Assembly (NCBI RefSeq): GCF_048771995.1
Contig: NC_133063.1
Span: 30,347,810-30,411,809 of the forward strand
Length of the DNA stretch: 64,000 bases
From: Taeniopygia guttata
Lineage: Eukaryota > Chordata > Aves > Passeriformes > Estrildidae
Direction: 5' to 3'
Position 1 is the stretch's first letter, and every line of letters begins with the position of its first letter. The position numbers and the translations under genes were made by a program. Shown piece after piece: positions 1-12,555 of the stretch. The notes beneath the pieces were generated by a model. The model ran no database searches. It worked only from the letters and a program-made list of their open reading frames with translations, and was not told the DNA's origin.

Positions 1-3000
1 AGTCACAGTTTTGCACAGCAATTTGGTTTTAAGATAAATAGGAAACTTTCCCCTCCCAAAAGACATTTCATTTATGTGAAATGCATATTACAAAACTTCT
101 CTGGACAATTATAATTATGTCTTTTGACAGTTGTTTTATCCAGAGCACAGATGTTTGCCACTTAACTATGAATGTTGGCTGACCTGCCCAGATCTCCATA
201 AAAAGCAGTTGTAACAAAGTTTTTCTGCAAATGGTTATGCAAACAGGAATCTTCTTTTCATGTATGTGAAGTATACCCTCTGTAATACATTCAAAAGCAC
301 TTCTGGGAAAATAAAGGCTCAAAAGTACATGCACTGAAATCACATGGATGAGGGTATAGATTATAGCCAAAACAGCTAAATCAAGACATAGATTATTCTT
401 TCAGAGATCAAATTACATTGCCAATGCAACCCTCCCCCCACCAAGAAAAAAAAAACAATCAAAAAAAACCTCCAACAAATCAGGAAAGCGGTGTTTATTT
501 GTGGTTTTTCATTAAGTAAAGCAGGTAATGTACCCTATCTACCCTTCTTCTTAGATTACCATGTAATGTAATCCTGGGGTAAAAACAGTAGGAAAGAGCT
601 GACCTGAATTTTCAGTGTTCAGCTACTGAGAATGGCAGCAAAAGGCAAAGGAAAGCTGTGGTAGGTGATACCCAGACATCTAATGCTCCTAGTAGAGAAC
701 ATCCAAGCCCGTGCAACATACAACTTACCATCCTACTCTTAATGCTGTTCCCTCTACAATGAAGTGGGCTAGATCCCTCTGCTAGACCCTGAAAATGAGC
801 ACAAGCTGGTCCCTTGAAAAGCTACATACAGAATTCCAGTTTACCTTTAAATAGTCACATTATAGTCACATTATAACCATTGCAACTAGGGCTGGAAAGT
901 TACTGAAGCCTACTGCCATCACAATCAGTTCCCTGTTTTCTTGGGATAATGTAATCTCACTAGAGAGAGATATGAGAAAGTAATTGGCCATCTCCTCACT
1001 CCATTGTTTTACAAGAATTTATGGGTGGGGTTGAATCTTTTTTCATAGGAGACATGATTTGGGGAAAAAAAACAACAAAACCACAAATCACCTCATATCA
1101 GTTGCTGAAAGCTTCCAGATTCTTTATGATCTCTGTACTTTCTAAATGGAGATAAATCTCAAGAGAACTGAAGGCCAAGAATAAGGCTTGTAATTTACCC
1201 AATTATCTTTTTGTTTGTCTGTGCATACAAACATAATTAAGGAGTGGACAAAAGCCCACACAGAATGGCCCTGATAATCTCTGCGTATTTTGTTTTTGTT
1301 GTATGGATCAGATGTTTGTTCACATCTTGTAAAATGTATCCAAGGTCTGACTTGGCACTTTTTCAATGCCTCTAGAAGGCTATAAAATTAGCTTTAAATT
1401 CCAGAACGTCAATATGTATTTTGATGGCATTAGGCTTTATATATTTGAAAAGATATTAAAAATACGCATCACCTGAGGTACTGAGATTTAAATGCCCATT
1501 GTAAAATGAATCTATGATGACTGGATTTTAATGTATTAATAATTATTACCCTACTAAAACACAGTATTATCAATTTTACAATATTAAATTATGGGATTAT
1601 GCTACCCATAATTAAATGATAAGACTGTAACCTTTTTTAAAATCTTGACTGTGTCAGTTTTCTGCTACAGGCCTTTGTACAAGTGTACTACAGGCAAAAA
1701 TGCTGTCAGTTTATTTCTGAGTTTTCATAATTAAAGCTACTATTTATGTATGCTGCCGGAAAAAAAATTAGCTGCAAAAGTGTATAGCTTGAGTGCTATG
1801 TCAGAAGAACATGGCAGGTGTTTGGAAACCAAACACAATTGGTTTCTTTCATCATTATGGAACTCACTTCTTTGTAATACAAAAGGAATACCAGACAAGA
1901 ACTATTGTCACAGCATCTCAGAAAAATGTAACTCAATCATGAGTTAAATATATGTTCTTTTAGCTGTCAAGTTTTTATGCTTATAATCACATCTCCATAG
2001 GCAATTTGCACTTTTTCTAACACGTATATGGCCAGACAGTGCACTTAGTAAGAAGGTCCTGGGTACTGAAAATATACATGACTCATATACATGCAAGTAG
2101 ACATTAATTATTAATTTGCAAAGATTATTTCAGCAATTTTTTTCCCCAAGAAAATTCAAATTTCAGCAATCAAAATATTCTGGTTCATGGCCAAAGATAA
2201 TCTTCTATGCTTTACACAGCATACACATGTAATACACCTGGTTCTAAATAAGGTATACAGTCTCCTCCTTTCAGTAACTGTTAACATTTGTTAAAAACTA
2301 GGCTATTTTGGGAGAATCAGGACATAATTTAAAAATAGAATTTGTAGATAAAACTGTTTTAATTTCTAGAAGTCAAGTTCCTTTTTATTCTCACCCCAGG
2401 AGGAAGAATTGGTATTTCTAGGCAGGAAGATAAAAGAAATACATGAGAAACTAAACACTTTACAATTTATGTGATTTTCTCCATGATGTTGCATTCATAT
2501 ACGTGCCTTCTGATGGACAGAAACACAGTGTATTTACTGTTTAGGTTAAGCACGGGAAGGGATCTTACATGATACTCCTTCTGAAGGCAACCCTCTAAGT
2601 TACTTCTTGGCAAATTCTGGTGTACTGTCCTTACATCAGTTCCTAGTTGTTTCCAGACAAGTAGTACATCGATCTTCTCTCTCTGCTGAACACTAGTGGC
2701 TTCCACTAAATGAATTCACATTTTGAACACATTTCTCTGGCATGTTTCCAGGAATATTGAGAGCCTAATGACCAACCTAACATCAATAAAACTTAAATTT
2801 CTCTCTTAAAAATCATAAGTAATGCTGAAATTGTATGTCATGTTGGAATGCTTTTGTTGCTGGCAGAATTTAGAATCTAAAACATGACAAAGCAAAAAAA
2901 AAAAAAAAGACAAGAGAAATTTGGAGTGCAAATATTCTTTGGTTTACTCATTAAAACAAAAGGACACAGCAAACAGCAAAAACACTGGCAATTAAATAAA

Positions 3001-3372
3001 CAGCAAATTCTTTATATGCTTCCTAACAAGAAGTCTTTGGCTGTTTGAAATGTATTAACTTCATGCTTTTAAGTACATTACAGTGTCTAGAAAGTCACAT
3101 TTCTTATCCCCAATGTCAAGGCAGAGAGAAGATGAGGAAGAAAAATAAGAATAAAAGGTAGGAAAGTAAGAAAAGAAAAAAATGTTTAAAATTCCATTTT
3201 TCCATTAGTTAAATAGTATATAACACAAGGATAACATTAATTTCTGTTTCTACTTTCATTGTACACAAAGCAAATTAGCTTGCAATGGGAACTTTGTCAA
3301 CTTTGGTGAATTCATATCATCATACACATTAGAGTAGTATATCAGATATACTGACTCACATATTTTTGGAAA
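1..3372. other. 3' flank, no gene seen
   Basis: AT-rich sequence downstream of TNFAIP8. The open frames here are short, low-complexity and unlike any protein I know. There is a poly-A run near 2893-2908. In mammals HSD17B4 lies on this side of TNFAIP8, but no exon of it is recognisable, so this is read as intergenic DNA or distal 3' UTR. Confidence 0.5.
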
Positions 3373-3418
3373 GAACTGTGTCCCTTCCAACCCAAATTAT
3401 TGATTTTATGATTCTACT
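3373..3418 (+). mobile_element. CR1 LINE 3'-end stub
   Basis: About 45 bp resemble the extreme 3' end of avian CR1: a GTCCCTTCCAACCCAAA-like block followed by a TATGATTCTA-like terminal motif. CR1 copies are usually 5'-truncated, and this one keeps only the tail. It is too short to assign a subfamily, and the match is from memory of the CR1 end. Confidence 0.55.
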
Positions 3419-3716
3419 AGCAGAATTCCAAAACTCTTAAGGAATTGCACAGAGAAGTCACTGTGTTTTATCTTATCACAGGCAGAGTTAAAATTCTGTA
3501 CCACAAGCAGTTTTTTAGGAGTGCTCTTCCCCAGTTCAGCTATTTTCCTTAGCTTATTCCTCAAATAATCCCCATGTAGTCAAAGGAAGCAAGCACCTGT
3601 GCAGGTCTATAAGGATCTCTATTTGGGAGATCCTCCCTTGCAGACAGGAAGTTTTCAGCTCTGAGCTGGAGATGCTCAAGCTTGCTGTTAAGACTCTATG
3701 TGACAGCATCAATGAT

Positions 3717-4245
3717 TTTATTTAAAACTCAATGCTTCATAATGGCAACACTAGGAAGCTGTTATCTGTGCAGAGAGCATAAAAGACTATAACTGAATCA
3801 AATACATTTATTTTACAAGTAAATAAAAGAAATTACAGAGTGTACCATCACCATGATAGTCTATTACCAACATTACTGGGTTCTGATAGTTTAGAATTAA
3901 TTCTGTAAATCTATGAAAGATGCAGGCTGTCTGACAGCATATTGTTTTGGTTTGTATATCTATCTTGCAACGCCCTTACTCTACTTGAACCATTCTGTTT
4001 GATTGTCTTCATCAAGCTGTTTCCATAGGCAAAGCACAATAAAAAAAGTAATGTGCAATTTTTCTTCCAGATGGACTCTGAATAGCAAAAGATAGCGCAT
4101 AGTAAGAAATCAATTAATAAAGATATTTAGGAAAGATTTGTCATAATGTTAAAAAAAACCTCTTTGCATGCTCCCTTATTCCTTCATAAATCAACAGTGT
4201 TCCATCTACAAATAACTCATAGGCAGTCACCTCTAATACAAGTAC
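3717..4245 (-). terminator. TNFAIP8: TNFAIP8 3' UTR with candidate poly(A) signals
   Basis: This stretch follows the TAA stop at 4246-4248 and has no coding potential. Minus-strand AATAAA hexamers lie at 3807-3812 and 3717-3722, which would give a short 3' UTR of roughly 0.45-0.55 kb. Mammalian TNFAIP8 mRNAs have a longer 3' UTR, so a more distal site in 1-3700 may be used instead. Hexamers are common in AT-rich DNA, so the true cleavage site is unresolved. Confidence 0.45.
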
Positions 4246-4811
4246 TTATATGTTTCCCTCATCTAGCATTTTGTTGACCCCATCACAAAGTTTCTGCAAA
4301 TGGATTTTATAAGGTCCAAAGGGATTGTACAAGGCAGCCAAAAATTCACAATCAGAGAAGTGATCAAACACATTATTGACACGTCCGTGTGACTTTGCAG
4401 TTAGGTGACGCTGAATGATTTCATGGAGCAGCTCTCTGCATTCATTCAACAGTTTGGACAAAAAGTTCCTGTCAAACGTATAATCCACCTGATGGAAACT
4501 GACCACTGTCTTAGCCAGCTGATGAACCTTCTTCTTGAATTTCTCCATCAGTGCTATTTCATCCTGATTAAATTGGTTGTTCCTGTAGAGAATTGCCAAT
4601 TTGAGGACTATTTTAATGAGGTTTTTGATTATCTTCTCTGCTTCTTTTTTATTTTGTGTATATTCCTTTGTTACTCTGTAAAGCTCATCTAAAACATCAC
4701 TGCTTGTATCATCGATCAAAGTAGTTGCTATTGATTTGGACACCATTTTCCCCAGGATCTTCTTCTGGGCCTGAATGGCCAGACTTTTGGAGTTGAAGAC
4801 ATCTGTGGCCA
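4246..4811 (-). CDS. TNFAIP8: TNFAIP8, main coding exon (last exon)
   Basis: Encodes residues 11-198 of tumor necrosis factor alpha-induced protein 8, a cytosolic TIPE-family protein known in mammals to be NF-kB-inducible, anti-apoptotic, and to bind phosphoinositide-type lipids in a hydrophobic cavity. The frame reads VATDVFNSK at the exon start, then [20 protein letters not shown] (27-46), [40 protein letters not shown] and a C-terminus ending [15 protein letters not shown]. This is the whole helical TIPE (DUF758) domain, with no frameshift or internal stop. As in mammals, one exon holds nearly all of the coding sequence. It starts with TG of the codon for residue 11, whose first base comes from the upstream exon. 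With exon 1 the total is 198 residues, the usual length. Residue-level similarity to human TNFAIP8, as I recall it, is very high, so the call over TNFAIP8L1/2/3 is firm. Confidence 0.97.
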
Positions 4812-4841
4812 CTAGGAAAAGAAAAAAGTGTGCAGTCAGTA
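4812..4841 (-). promoter_or_regulatory. TNFAIP8: Splice acceptor and branch site of main exon
   Basis: On the minus strand the AG is at 4813-4812, preceded by an almost pure pyrimidine run, with a TACTGAC branch-site match at 4841-4835 (candidate branch A at 4836, 24 nt from the exon). The exon begins TGGCCACAGATG, so any first exon ending in G gives GTG (Val) and any ending in A gives ATG (Met) at the junction. This explains how alternative first exons can give different N-termini. Confidence 0.9.
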
Positions 4842-5729
4842 CTTCCAAACAGACAGTCTCTGGACAACAAGTTCAGGAATATTTCTATACTTATACATTC
4901 ACAATAATCTTACTAAGCACCACAAAATAATGCAATGCTGTTGCAGGAAAAAGCCTCATATTTAAATCCCTAAAACTCTCTTATCTTTCTTTTGGTTTAT
5001 ATTCTTTCAAACAGTTTTACTTTTGAGAAAATACCAACTGAACTTGCTCAGAAATGGTTTAGAAGCTTTCTCTGTATATGGACTGATGGAATTTCAAACT
5101 GAGGTAATAAAACTGCCCTATTTGATCAGAGGAGTCACAAATCTAATCTGATTATCACATAATGAAATCTAAAACCAGGATTATTTCAATGTCATGACAA
5201 ATAACCACTGCAACTGAAAGATAATAATTCAGTGAAGCGACCATTATAGCCTTTTCCTGCTTAGCATTTTACACCATCAGTGAATGCAGACACCACACAT
5301 TAATTTTAAGATATCTATTTTAAACATATCTGTAGATATCCATGCAGAAATACAAAAGAAAGACAAAAAAAATTTGTCAGCAAACAATAGTGAGATTCTC
5401 TGGATGGATCTGAAGACACTGGTTTTCAGAAGAAAAGCAAGTACAGATTAACATTTCTATGTCCTATACTTTATGCACTAAAAGCAAGACAGTTACTTTC
5501 TAGGGATTGTCATAAGAACGGTGAACATTAAGTTTTAAAAGTATCTTTTTGTGACCAATGAAGTAGATCCTACACCACATTTTCACTTCTAAAACTATGT
5601 TTGATTGCACAATACACCCAATGACTTGTTCGTACTTTTGTTCAAAACAACAAAAAGTTGTTGTTAAAAGACCCCAAACAAACCTTCAGAAACTTGACTT
5701 GTGAAGTGTTATCACTTGTTCTTTTCAAT

Positions 5730-5758
5730 TCAGAAAATTGTCAGCAACAATTTTCTGA
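5730..5758. repeat. Perfect 12-bp inverted repeat
   Basis: Arms TCAGAAAATTGT (5730-5741) and ACAATTTTCTGA (5747-5758) are exact reverse complements around a 5-nt loop. It is intronic; no function is visible. Confidence 0.85.
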
Positions 5759-6632
5759 CACTCCCTTGACAGCACTCTCTCCATTAAGACACCTGTGAAT
5801 TGGTATTTTCAGGTACAATTGTCTGGGAAATGGCTGCCTTTGTGCTGCAGCTCAGACAGGGAGAAGGAAGACTACATCCGATTACATTTACTGTGCATAT
5901 GCAAGGTTTGCTTAGCAAACACAGGGACTGAAAATATTTTTTTTTTTCTTTTAATGAAAACATCAACTCTGCAGATGTCAGGCAGTAAGTCCCTGAATTT
6001 GGAAAAGGTTTCCTCTTAACTGCTGGCATGTGGGCAGCTGGGTGTGTTCAGATGCAGGGTGCCTCAGGGGTTCCAACAAATAAAAGAAACTTGTCCTTCA
6101 GGACATGAAACACAAATCTGTATTTTTAATTCAAGAGTGTCTTTGAGAAACTTAATAACAAGCTCTTTTTTTATAATCCCATAAACCTTACAGCAGATTT
6201 GTTTGTTACAAGTTTCAGTGCATATCAGTATTTTGTTTTGAAGCATGAGTGTCTGAACACATTTTTTAAAATGTTTACTACAAGAGGACGAAAACCAAGG
6301 AACGCCTTGTTAACTATCTTGGGCAAAGCCCTCAAGATCACAAGACAGACACACTTCTCAACCACAAAGATACAGGAAGACATTAAAGATGCTGAGCAGT
6401 CATTTTGAACTGAAAATATTTTATTTTCTTTCTGTGTTTTTAAAGCTAAATCTGCAACAGTTACTATTAAAGTAAAATTAATCCATGTTTTCCAAAGGGT
6501 AGTCAAATACTAGAACTCAACAGCCAATGCAAAGATCTATGGATGAATAATAACTTTCTTTCTCTTCCAAAACAGAAATATCAATTGTTTTTTCATAACT
6601 TTTATTAATTAAAGTCTTCTTATTAATGCTCA

Positions 6633-6674
6633 TATCTGTGTGGAGTGTCTTCTTTCTGACACTCCACACAGATA
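6633..6674. repeat. Perfect 17-bp inverted repeat
   Basis: Arms TATCTGTGTGGAGTGTC (6633-6649) and its exact complement (6658-6674) flank an 8-nt pyrimidine loop. The arms are not low-complexity, so this is unlikely by chance. It has no surrounding transposon signature that I recognise. Confidence 0.9.
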
Positions 6675-8409
6675 CGGATGTTCCTACTAACAGCATTTAC
6701 TGTTTGGCAGTATGCTAAATATTTTAAAGTTTTACAACAAAAACCCTCTTATATTACATAATTTTGCATTTTACAAAGTACAACTCAACACCTTTGCTAA
6801 CCAAAACAGGAACTGCTCCATTTCAAAAGCTGCCAAACTCTTAAGGTATTTTTCTAATATCTGTCTAAGTTTTGGGGCTCTCCATCATGGCTTACTTTCT
6901 ATCTACTTTGCTGTAAGTACACCAGAATTCAGTTTCATTTTCCCTGGGCTGTTAATGGGTTCGAATTTAATTGCTAAATATGTAAATTTCATACTTCAGT
7001 ATTTCAGCCAATCCAAAAAAGCAACTTGCTAACTCTTTGTAGTTTATAATCAGAATTTTTTCTCCTTACCAATGACAGAAAGACTTAAAATTTATTTCAC
7101 AGCTTAAATAAAACTCAGTTTAAGCAATAAGATTAAGAGCTTCTTCAGAATGAACATACGTATTTCCTTAAATAACAATAAAGCTATTACTTACTTGTTC
7201 ATCTAATGTAATTGCAGTTTTTACTGCTGACAGCAGAAAGAGAACCAAAACACCCAAGGTGAAGACTGGCTGTGGCGTATTTATTCTGGTAAATGCAGCA
7301 CACACTATATTGTGTGCTTTGAAACATTGTCAGAAGCTATCACAGTGAGAATATGGGATTTTCCTCCTCGCTGTAAGGGTAGGTCTTCTCAGCTATCTTT
7401 CTCTCCTGCCTGCAGTGCTTCATTTTGCTTTGGCACCTCAAAAGGCAAAAATACATCTCGGTGGTTTCACTTCCTCAAAGAGAGAGCTGAAAGGAAATTG
7501 CAGCGCTGAGCAAGCAGTGCAATACCGGGGCTGTTTCTGCCAACTGACAACTGGAACAATTCAGAGACTGGGAGGGAGAAGAAATGTCCTGTGATCGAGA
7601 GGACAGGTGACGTATCAAGAAAAGGTTTTAAAACATTAACCTGGAGATGCTCAAATCCTGCAAGTGGAGATACTCATCAGTGTATCAGAGGTGCCTGACT
7701 CACCGGTTGTGCTGGGGAGGGCAGCACTCCTAATCCAAGGACTGCCAGGCACCCCCTTTCAAACTTCTGACTGCAATTTCAGACATGAGCACCTGAAAAT
7801 GCACCTTTATACAATTACTTAGGGATGACTGTATGTAGACACGTTTTGAAAGTGATTACAGTAGCTGGTCTGGATGTCTGACCACACCTCTTGTGTTGAC
7901 AGGTAACATTCTTGCACTTTAAACTGAAATAGTGTCATTTCTCTGGTGACCTGTGGGTAATCCCACTAATTTTAAGCAACTCAGAGTTTGGTTTACCTTA
8001 TGATTGCTCTTGATAGCTCCAATTTCTTTCCTCTGCAGTTTTATACTTTACTTTTTAAAAGGTTATCATCAAAAAATACCTCTTTGAATCAATGCAGTGT
8101 CATTTTCTGCACAAACTACTCAAATAAGCATGATTATGTGCAGTAAAGCCATGCCTCCAGAGAGGAAAATAGTCCAAGAGAAAAGGCTCTCAGTGGAAAT
8201 CCTGCTTCCATTGCTTTGAAATGCACAGAATCAGTCTTGGGAATAATGCAGACATCTGCAGAATCTTCTAATTCATTATTTAAATGAGCAAACATGATGC
8301 TAGAGACAGCCTCCTGTGAAAGCTGTGAGCTTAGTGATTATGCAACTTTTTGATTTTCATAGCAAGCACATAGCATATGTGTTTAACATGGTATTTTGTG
8401 TATTAAAAT

Positions 8410-8448
8410 GAATAAATACTGGACATGTAGAATGTCCAGCATTTATTC
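8410..8448. repeat. Near-perfect 17-bp inverted repeat
   Basis: The arm at 8410-8426 (GAATAAATACTGGACAT) pairs with 8432-8448 with a single mismatch around a GTAGA loop. Intronic, AT-rich at its base and unexplained. Confidence 0.8.
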
Positions 8449-11400
8449 TGGATTTGCTTCTCCCAAAATATTTTACCATACAGAGGTTTTCTTGAAACTG
8501 TGGTGGAAGTGTAAACTCTCAGTGAAAATTTAATATTGTGGTTAATAGACTCTCAGGAGACTGCTATAAAAGTACAAGGAGGCTCATACTTATGGCTGCA
8601 ATGCTGACTTTTCCCCCACATGGAAGCTAGCACACCTCCCTGTGTACTGTGGCAAATGACTATTATACTATTACCACATACCCTGTGTCTCAACTTTATT
8701 TAAATTTAAAAAAAAAAAAGGTAGTCTTTGGAAAAAAAACTTTTCTTCCACAAGACAACAGTTTATGGTAGATTCAACATCACTCACAGCTGAGTGTATG
8801 CAATTTCATGTACATTGACAATGAATACTTTAGTCACAGAGTATTTTTAAACTTCTCATTATGAAGGAGCAGGAAAAAAAAAAAAACATCCAGCAAAAAA
8901 TTACAGTCAACCATCATGAATTCCATGGTCAAGTCCAGAGCTGAGCTTTCTGACACTTGCTTTGTTGACAGAACAGTCCCAAAAGAAGAGAAAATATGAC
9001 TGTGAAACAGTGCTCCCTGAGTCCTAGTTCTCATTTTAGTGACTGGAACATCACGTGCTGTACGAGTAAGGCCCAAAAATGATGAGGGTTTTTGGGAACA
9101 AAACACCAACATGGGCTTGAGAGGAAAGAGACAGCACTGACTGAGGGCTTCAGGCAGCATTTAAAAGACAATCACATAGCATTGAGAAATATGGAAATGG
9201 ACTTCCTGCCGGGAATCCTGTATGGATGTGTGTGTTTGCCTCTCTACAGACTGTGTGCTAGAACTACACCTTAAAGCCTGCACATGCCATACAAATTGCA
9301 TGTTCAGACTCCCATAGTGAAAGAGAATTATTTCCCTGGAGGGAGGCAACTTGAAATCAAGTGGAATTAGCGTTATGCTCTCTTAGTGTATGTGACCATA
9401 AGTCATGCACCTCCAAAATCATGAGACTGCCTAGATATTAAGGGATAAAAGAATTACTGAATTTTTAATCTTTTTTTTTTTTTTTTGCCTTCTGCTTTCT
9501 GGGTTTTCACAGGTCGAATCTTGTTTTCAGGAATGACACAGGCCAGAAACATATAAATGCAGAAGCATATAAATATATGAATTCACATATAAATACTTTA
9601 CTTCAGTAAGGTAAAGCTCCCAGAGTGATAAACTACAAGAGTTAGTATCAGTGAACAAATAAGTCCTGAGGTACAAAATAGGCATAAATAGTTATAAACC
9701 TGTTACCATGGCTGTAACAATTTTTAAAATGTACTTTTCAATCATGACAACATGACTGAAAAACTTGAGTGGCAGGTACAGACTATGAAGTTTTCAGATA
9801 TGAACAAGATAAGCTGATTTTTCTAGATGCCGAATTATATATATAGCTTTTTCTTAATAACCACTTGAGTGAGTCACAGTTTCAAAAAGGTTTTTTAATG
9901 CTATTTTCTTTTTTCTATTTTAGGAGGAGAGTCAGTGTTTTGATTCTTATCTCAGTGCTTCAAAGTTTCCTGGATGAAAGATATGTTAAAATCCTTACAA
10001 TCCTTCCCAAAAGTCTTCTATAATTCCTTCCAAAAATACAGCTCTTCCCAAATGGCCACTTCAGCATAATTGGCCAGTGTCATTCACATTCACAAGCATT
10101 TGTTCACTTACTGACTTTTCAAAAGCTGATGAAAACTGAAGCTTCTACCAGCCATGCAAGACTAGAAACAGTCTGAGAGCTTTCACTCTTCAACCTCAGA
10201 CACTGGGACTGCAACTTCACAGCTGGCTGAGGGCAGGAGTGGGAAGATACCAGGACAGCCACAGAGTTTATTGATAGGACGTCAACAGGGCACATGGTTT
10301 GGGCAAGCACCATCAGGCAGTGGAAAATCCAGACAGCAAATGGCTAAGTGCAGAAGGGGGAATGAAAAAAAAACCCTCAAACAAGGGCCCTGTACTATAT
10401 TTGCTTCTTTCACCTCTACTTATTTAATTCATGTACATGAGGTCCTTATTGGAAGATCAAATATTTTACTTGGCAACTTGTGTTTAAAAAGAAGGGTTTA
10501 TATATGAATACAGATTTTAAATAGAAAACAGTTTAACTAAAATTTTCAATGCATACAAAGCATTCTTTCATGAGTAACATTTGCCTACTGTTCTCCTAAC
10601 AGGTAAAGTAAATTGTACTGAATTCTGTCTTGCCATAATTGTTACCAACTGAGCATAGGATGAGAATGTTAACTATTCAAGCAATGTGCACTAGTTCTAG
10701 CATTCACACTGGAAGACCTTCAAAAGGAAAAACACCCCATCTGAAGCTTTATGCATGGCAAATATTGCATGAGCAGTCTTACTGGATTTGGAAGTTAGCT
10801 ATGAGGCTGCAAGTCCCTCTGGAGAAACACTTAATCAAGCAATTGCAGAAAAAAAGATGGGTAATGAAGCATATTTTTGAAAATACAGAATATGTCTGAT
10901 TTGCATATTCCTACTGAAAGTGAGCACATATTCATCTGCAGAAACATGGGAAAAATAAAAGTCAGCAAACACCATTTAAAACAGCTTCTTCTCACCCAAT
11001 AAAATGCTCAGTAAGTCATTGCTAATATGTTTGCAAAACATACGTGATACTGTTATATGCTTCTGAATTTTGCTATTTAATTCTAATATTAATGTATTAA
11101 AATGTCCAAAATTTTATGTACCACAAAATATGATCCACATTCTAGCTGCAAAAACAAAACCCAACGATTTAAAAAAAAAACCCCAGAAAATAAAATACAT
11201 TTTTGGTCAAGAGGTGAGAAGAATTGCCAAAAAATGTACCTGAAGGTTAAGGCTGGGTAGAGTAGCAAGGAATTATGCTTTTCCAATAAGAATGTTGCAG
11301 AGTTTTGCAGTCCCATGGGAGCAGTTAGTGCCAACAAGTTATTCTGGTTTTACATGCTTGTGCTTCCCACAGCCAGCCTATGCATCACATGATACATATA

Positions 11401-12525
11401 CTGTGGCTGATTTAGAAATTTTAAAAAGCCTCCTAAAAGCCATTTCCCCCAAAACCTCTACATGTATTTTAATTAGCAGTGTAGCTTTAAAAAGAAGGAT
11501 AAAAAATTAGATTAACTTCAGATGACTGCTCTCAAAATATTTCAGATTACACTGGATATTAAACCAAGAAAACAGTCACTCAAAGCAATGTCATGAACTT
11601 AATTTGGTATTTTCAGTCCTCAGCCACCATTTGTTATCCTTGTTGGAATGTAGCAACTGGTGCAGTGCTTTAAAATACGCTGCTGTTAAATATGCAGACT
11701 GTATATTTCAGCTGTTGGTCTTTTCAGGGCTGTATCATGTTCCTCTGTATCTACCAGGTGTCCACAGTAAATAGTAAAACTGACAAATCTTTTCACAGGA
11801 AATAAAGTGTATCTTGTATCATTCCTTCCGATCAATCAAATGCAATGCAGGTACTCTATATTTTCTCCAGCCTTAGAAATACATACCAAACTGCAGCAAG
11901 ACAACAGTACCAAGCTCCCTTAGCCAAGTGGCACCCTGAATTTGAAATTTAAAAATGTGGTATCTAATTGCTTTACAACCATCCTGGCAAAAAGAATGTT
12001 TTCTCACAAAAAATGAGCCCCAAAACACTTAGCTGTAAGCGCAGGAACTACATACATATAAAAAAAAAGAGTTCCTGTCTTAAATGTAGAATGAAAACCT
12101 CAGAGGTCAGCAGCCCAGGAGAGCTTGGAATCCACTGGAGAAAATTAAAGCTGATATGTTGCAAAATTACAATGAACTGGAAGGTCCAAACAAGACAACA
12201 ATCTGGCATGAAATGGACAGGGAACTCAATCACAAAGCAAGTGTCACAACCTGGCCAAAATGCAAAGGCCATGTATTTGAATCACATGTAAAGAAAGTCA
12301 AAGCAGAGGCTTCAGAGAGTTCAAATGACACAGAAATTTGTGAGGGATCTTACAATGTCTTTGAAACTAGTTAATAATGTCTTTCCTGTATTTCAAGTTC
12401 TGGCTCTCTGTTCTCCTTGTCCATCTGTAGCTACACTGTCTGTTTCTTACAGAGAGGATGGGAGAGCCTCGGTCTTTCATTTTAATGTCTAAAGTAGGCT
12501 GGATTGCTACCATTAACTTTTTTTT

Positions 12526-12555
12526 TGTGCGTGTGTGTGTATACATATATATATA
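12526..12555. repeat. GT/AT dinucleotide microsatellite
   Basis: A GT-rich run (one GC interruption) followed directly by an ATACATATATATATA run. Simple repeat in the intron, likely length-variable. Confidence 0.9.

Noticed and set aside
4405-4692. Plus-strand open frame of 95 codons
   Set aside because: Antisense shadow of the TNFAIP8 main exon, which is certain on the minus strand.
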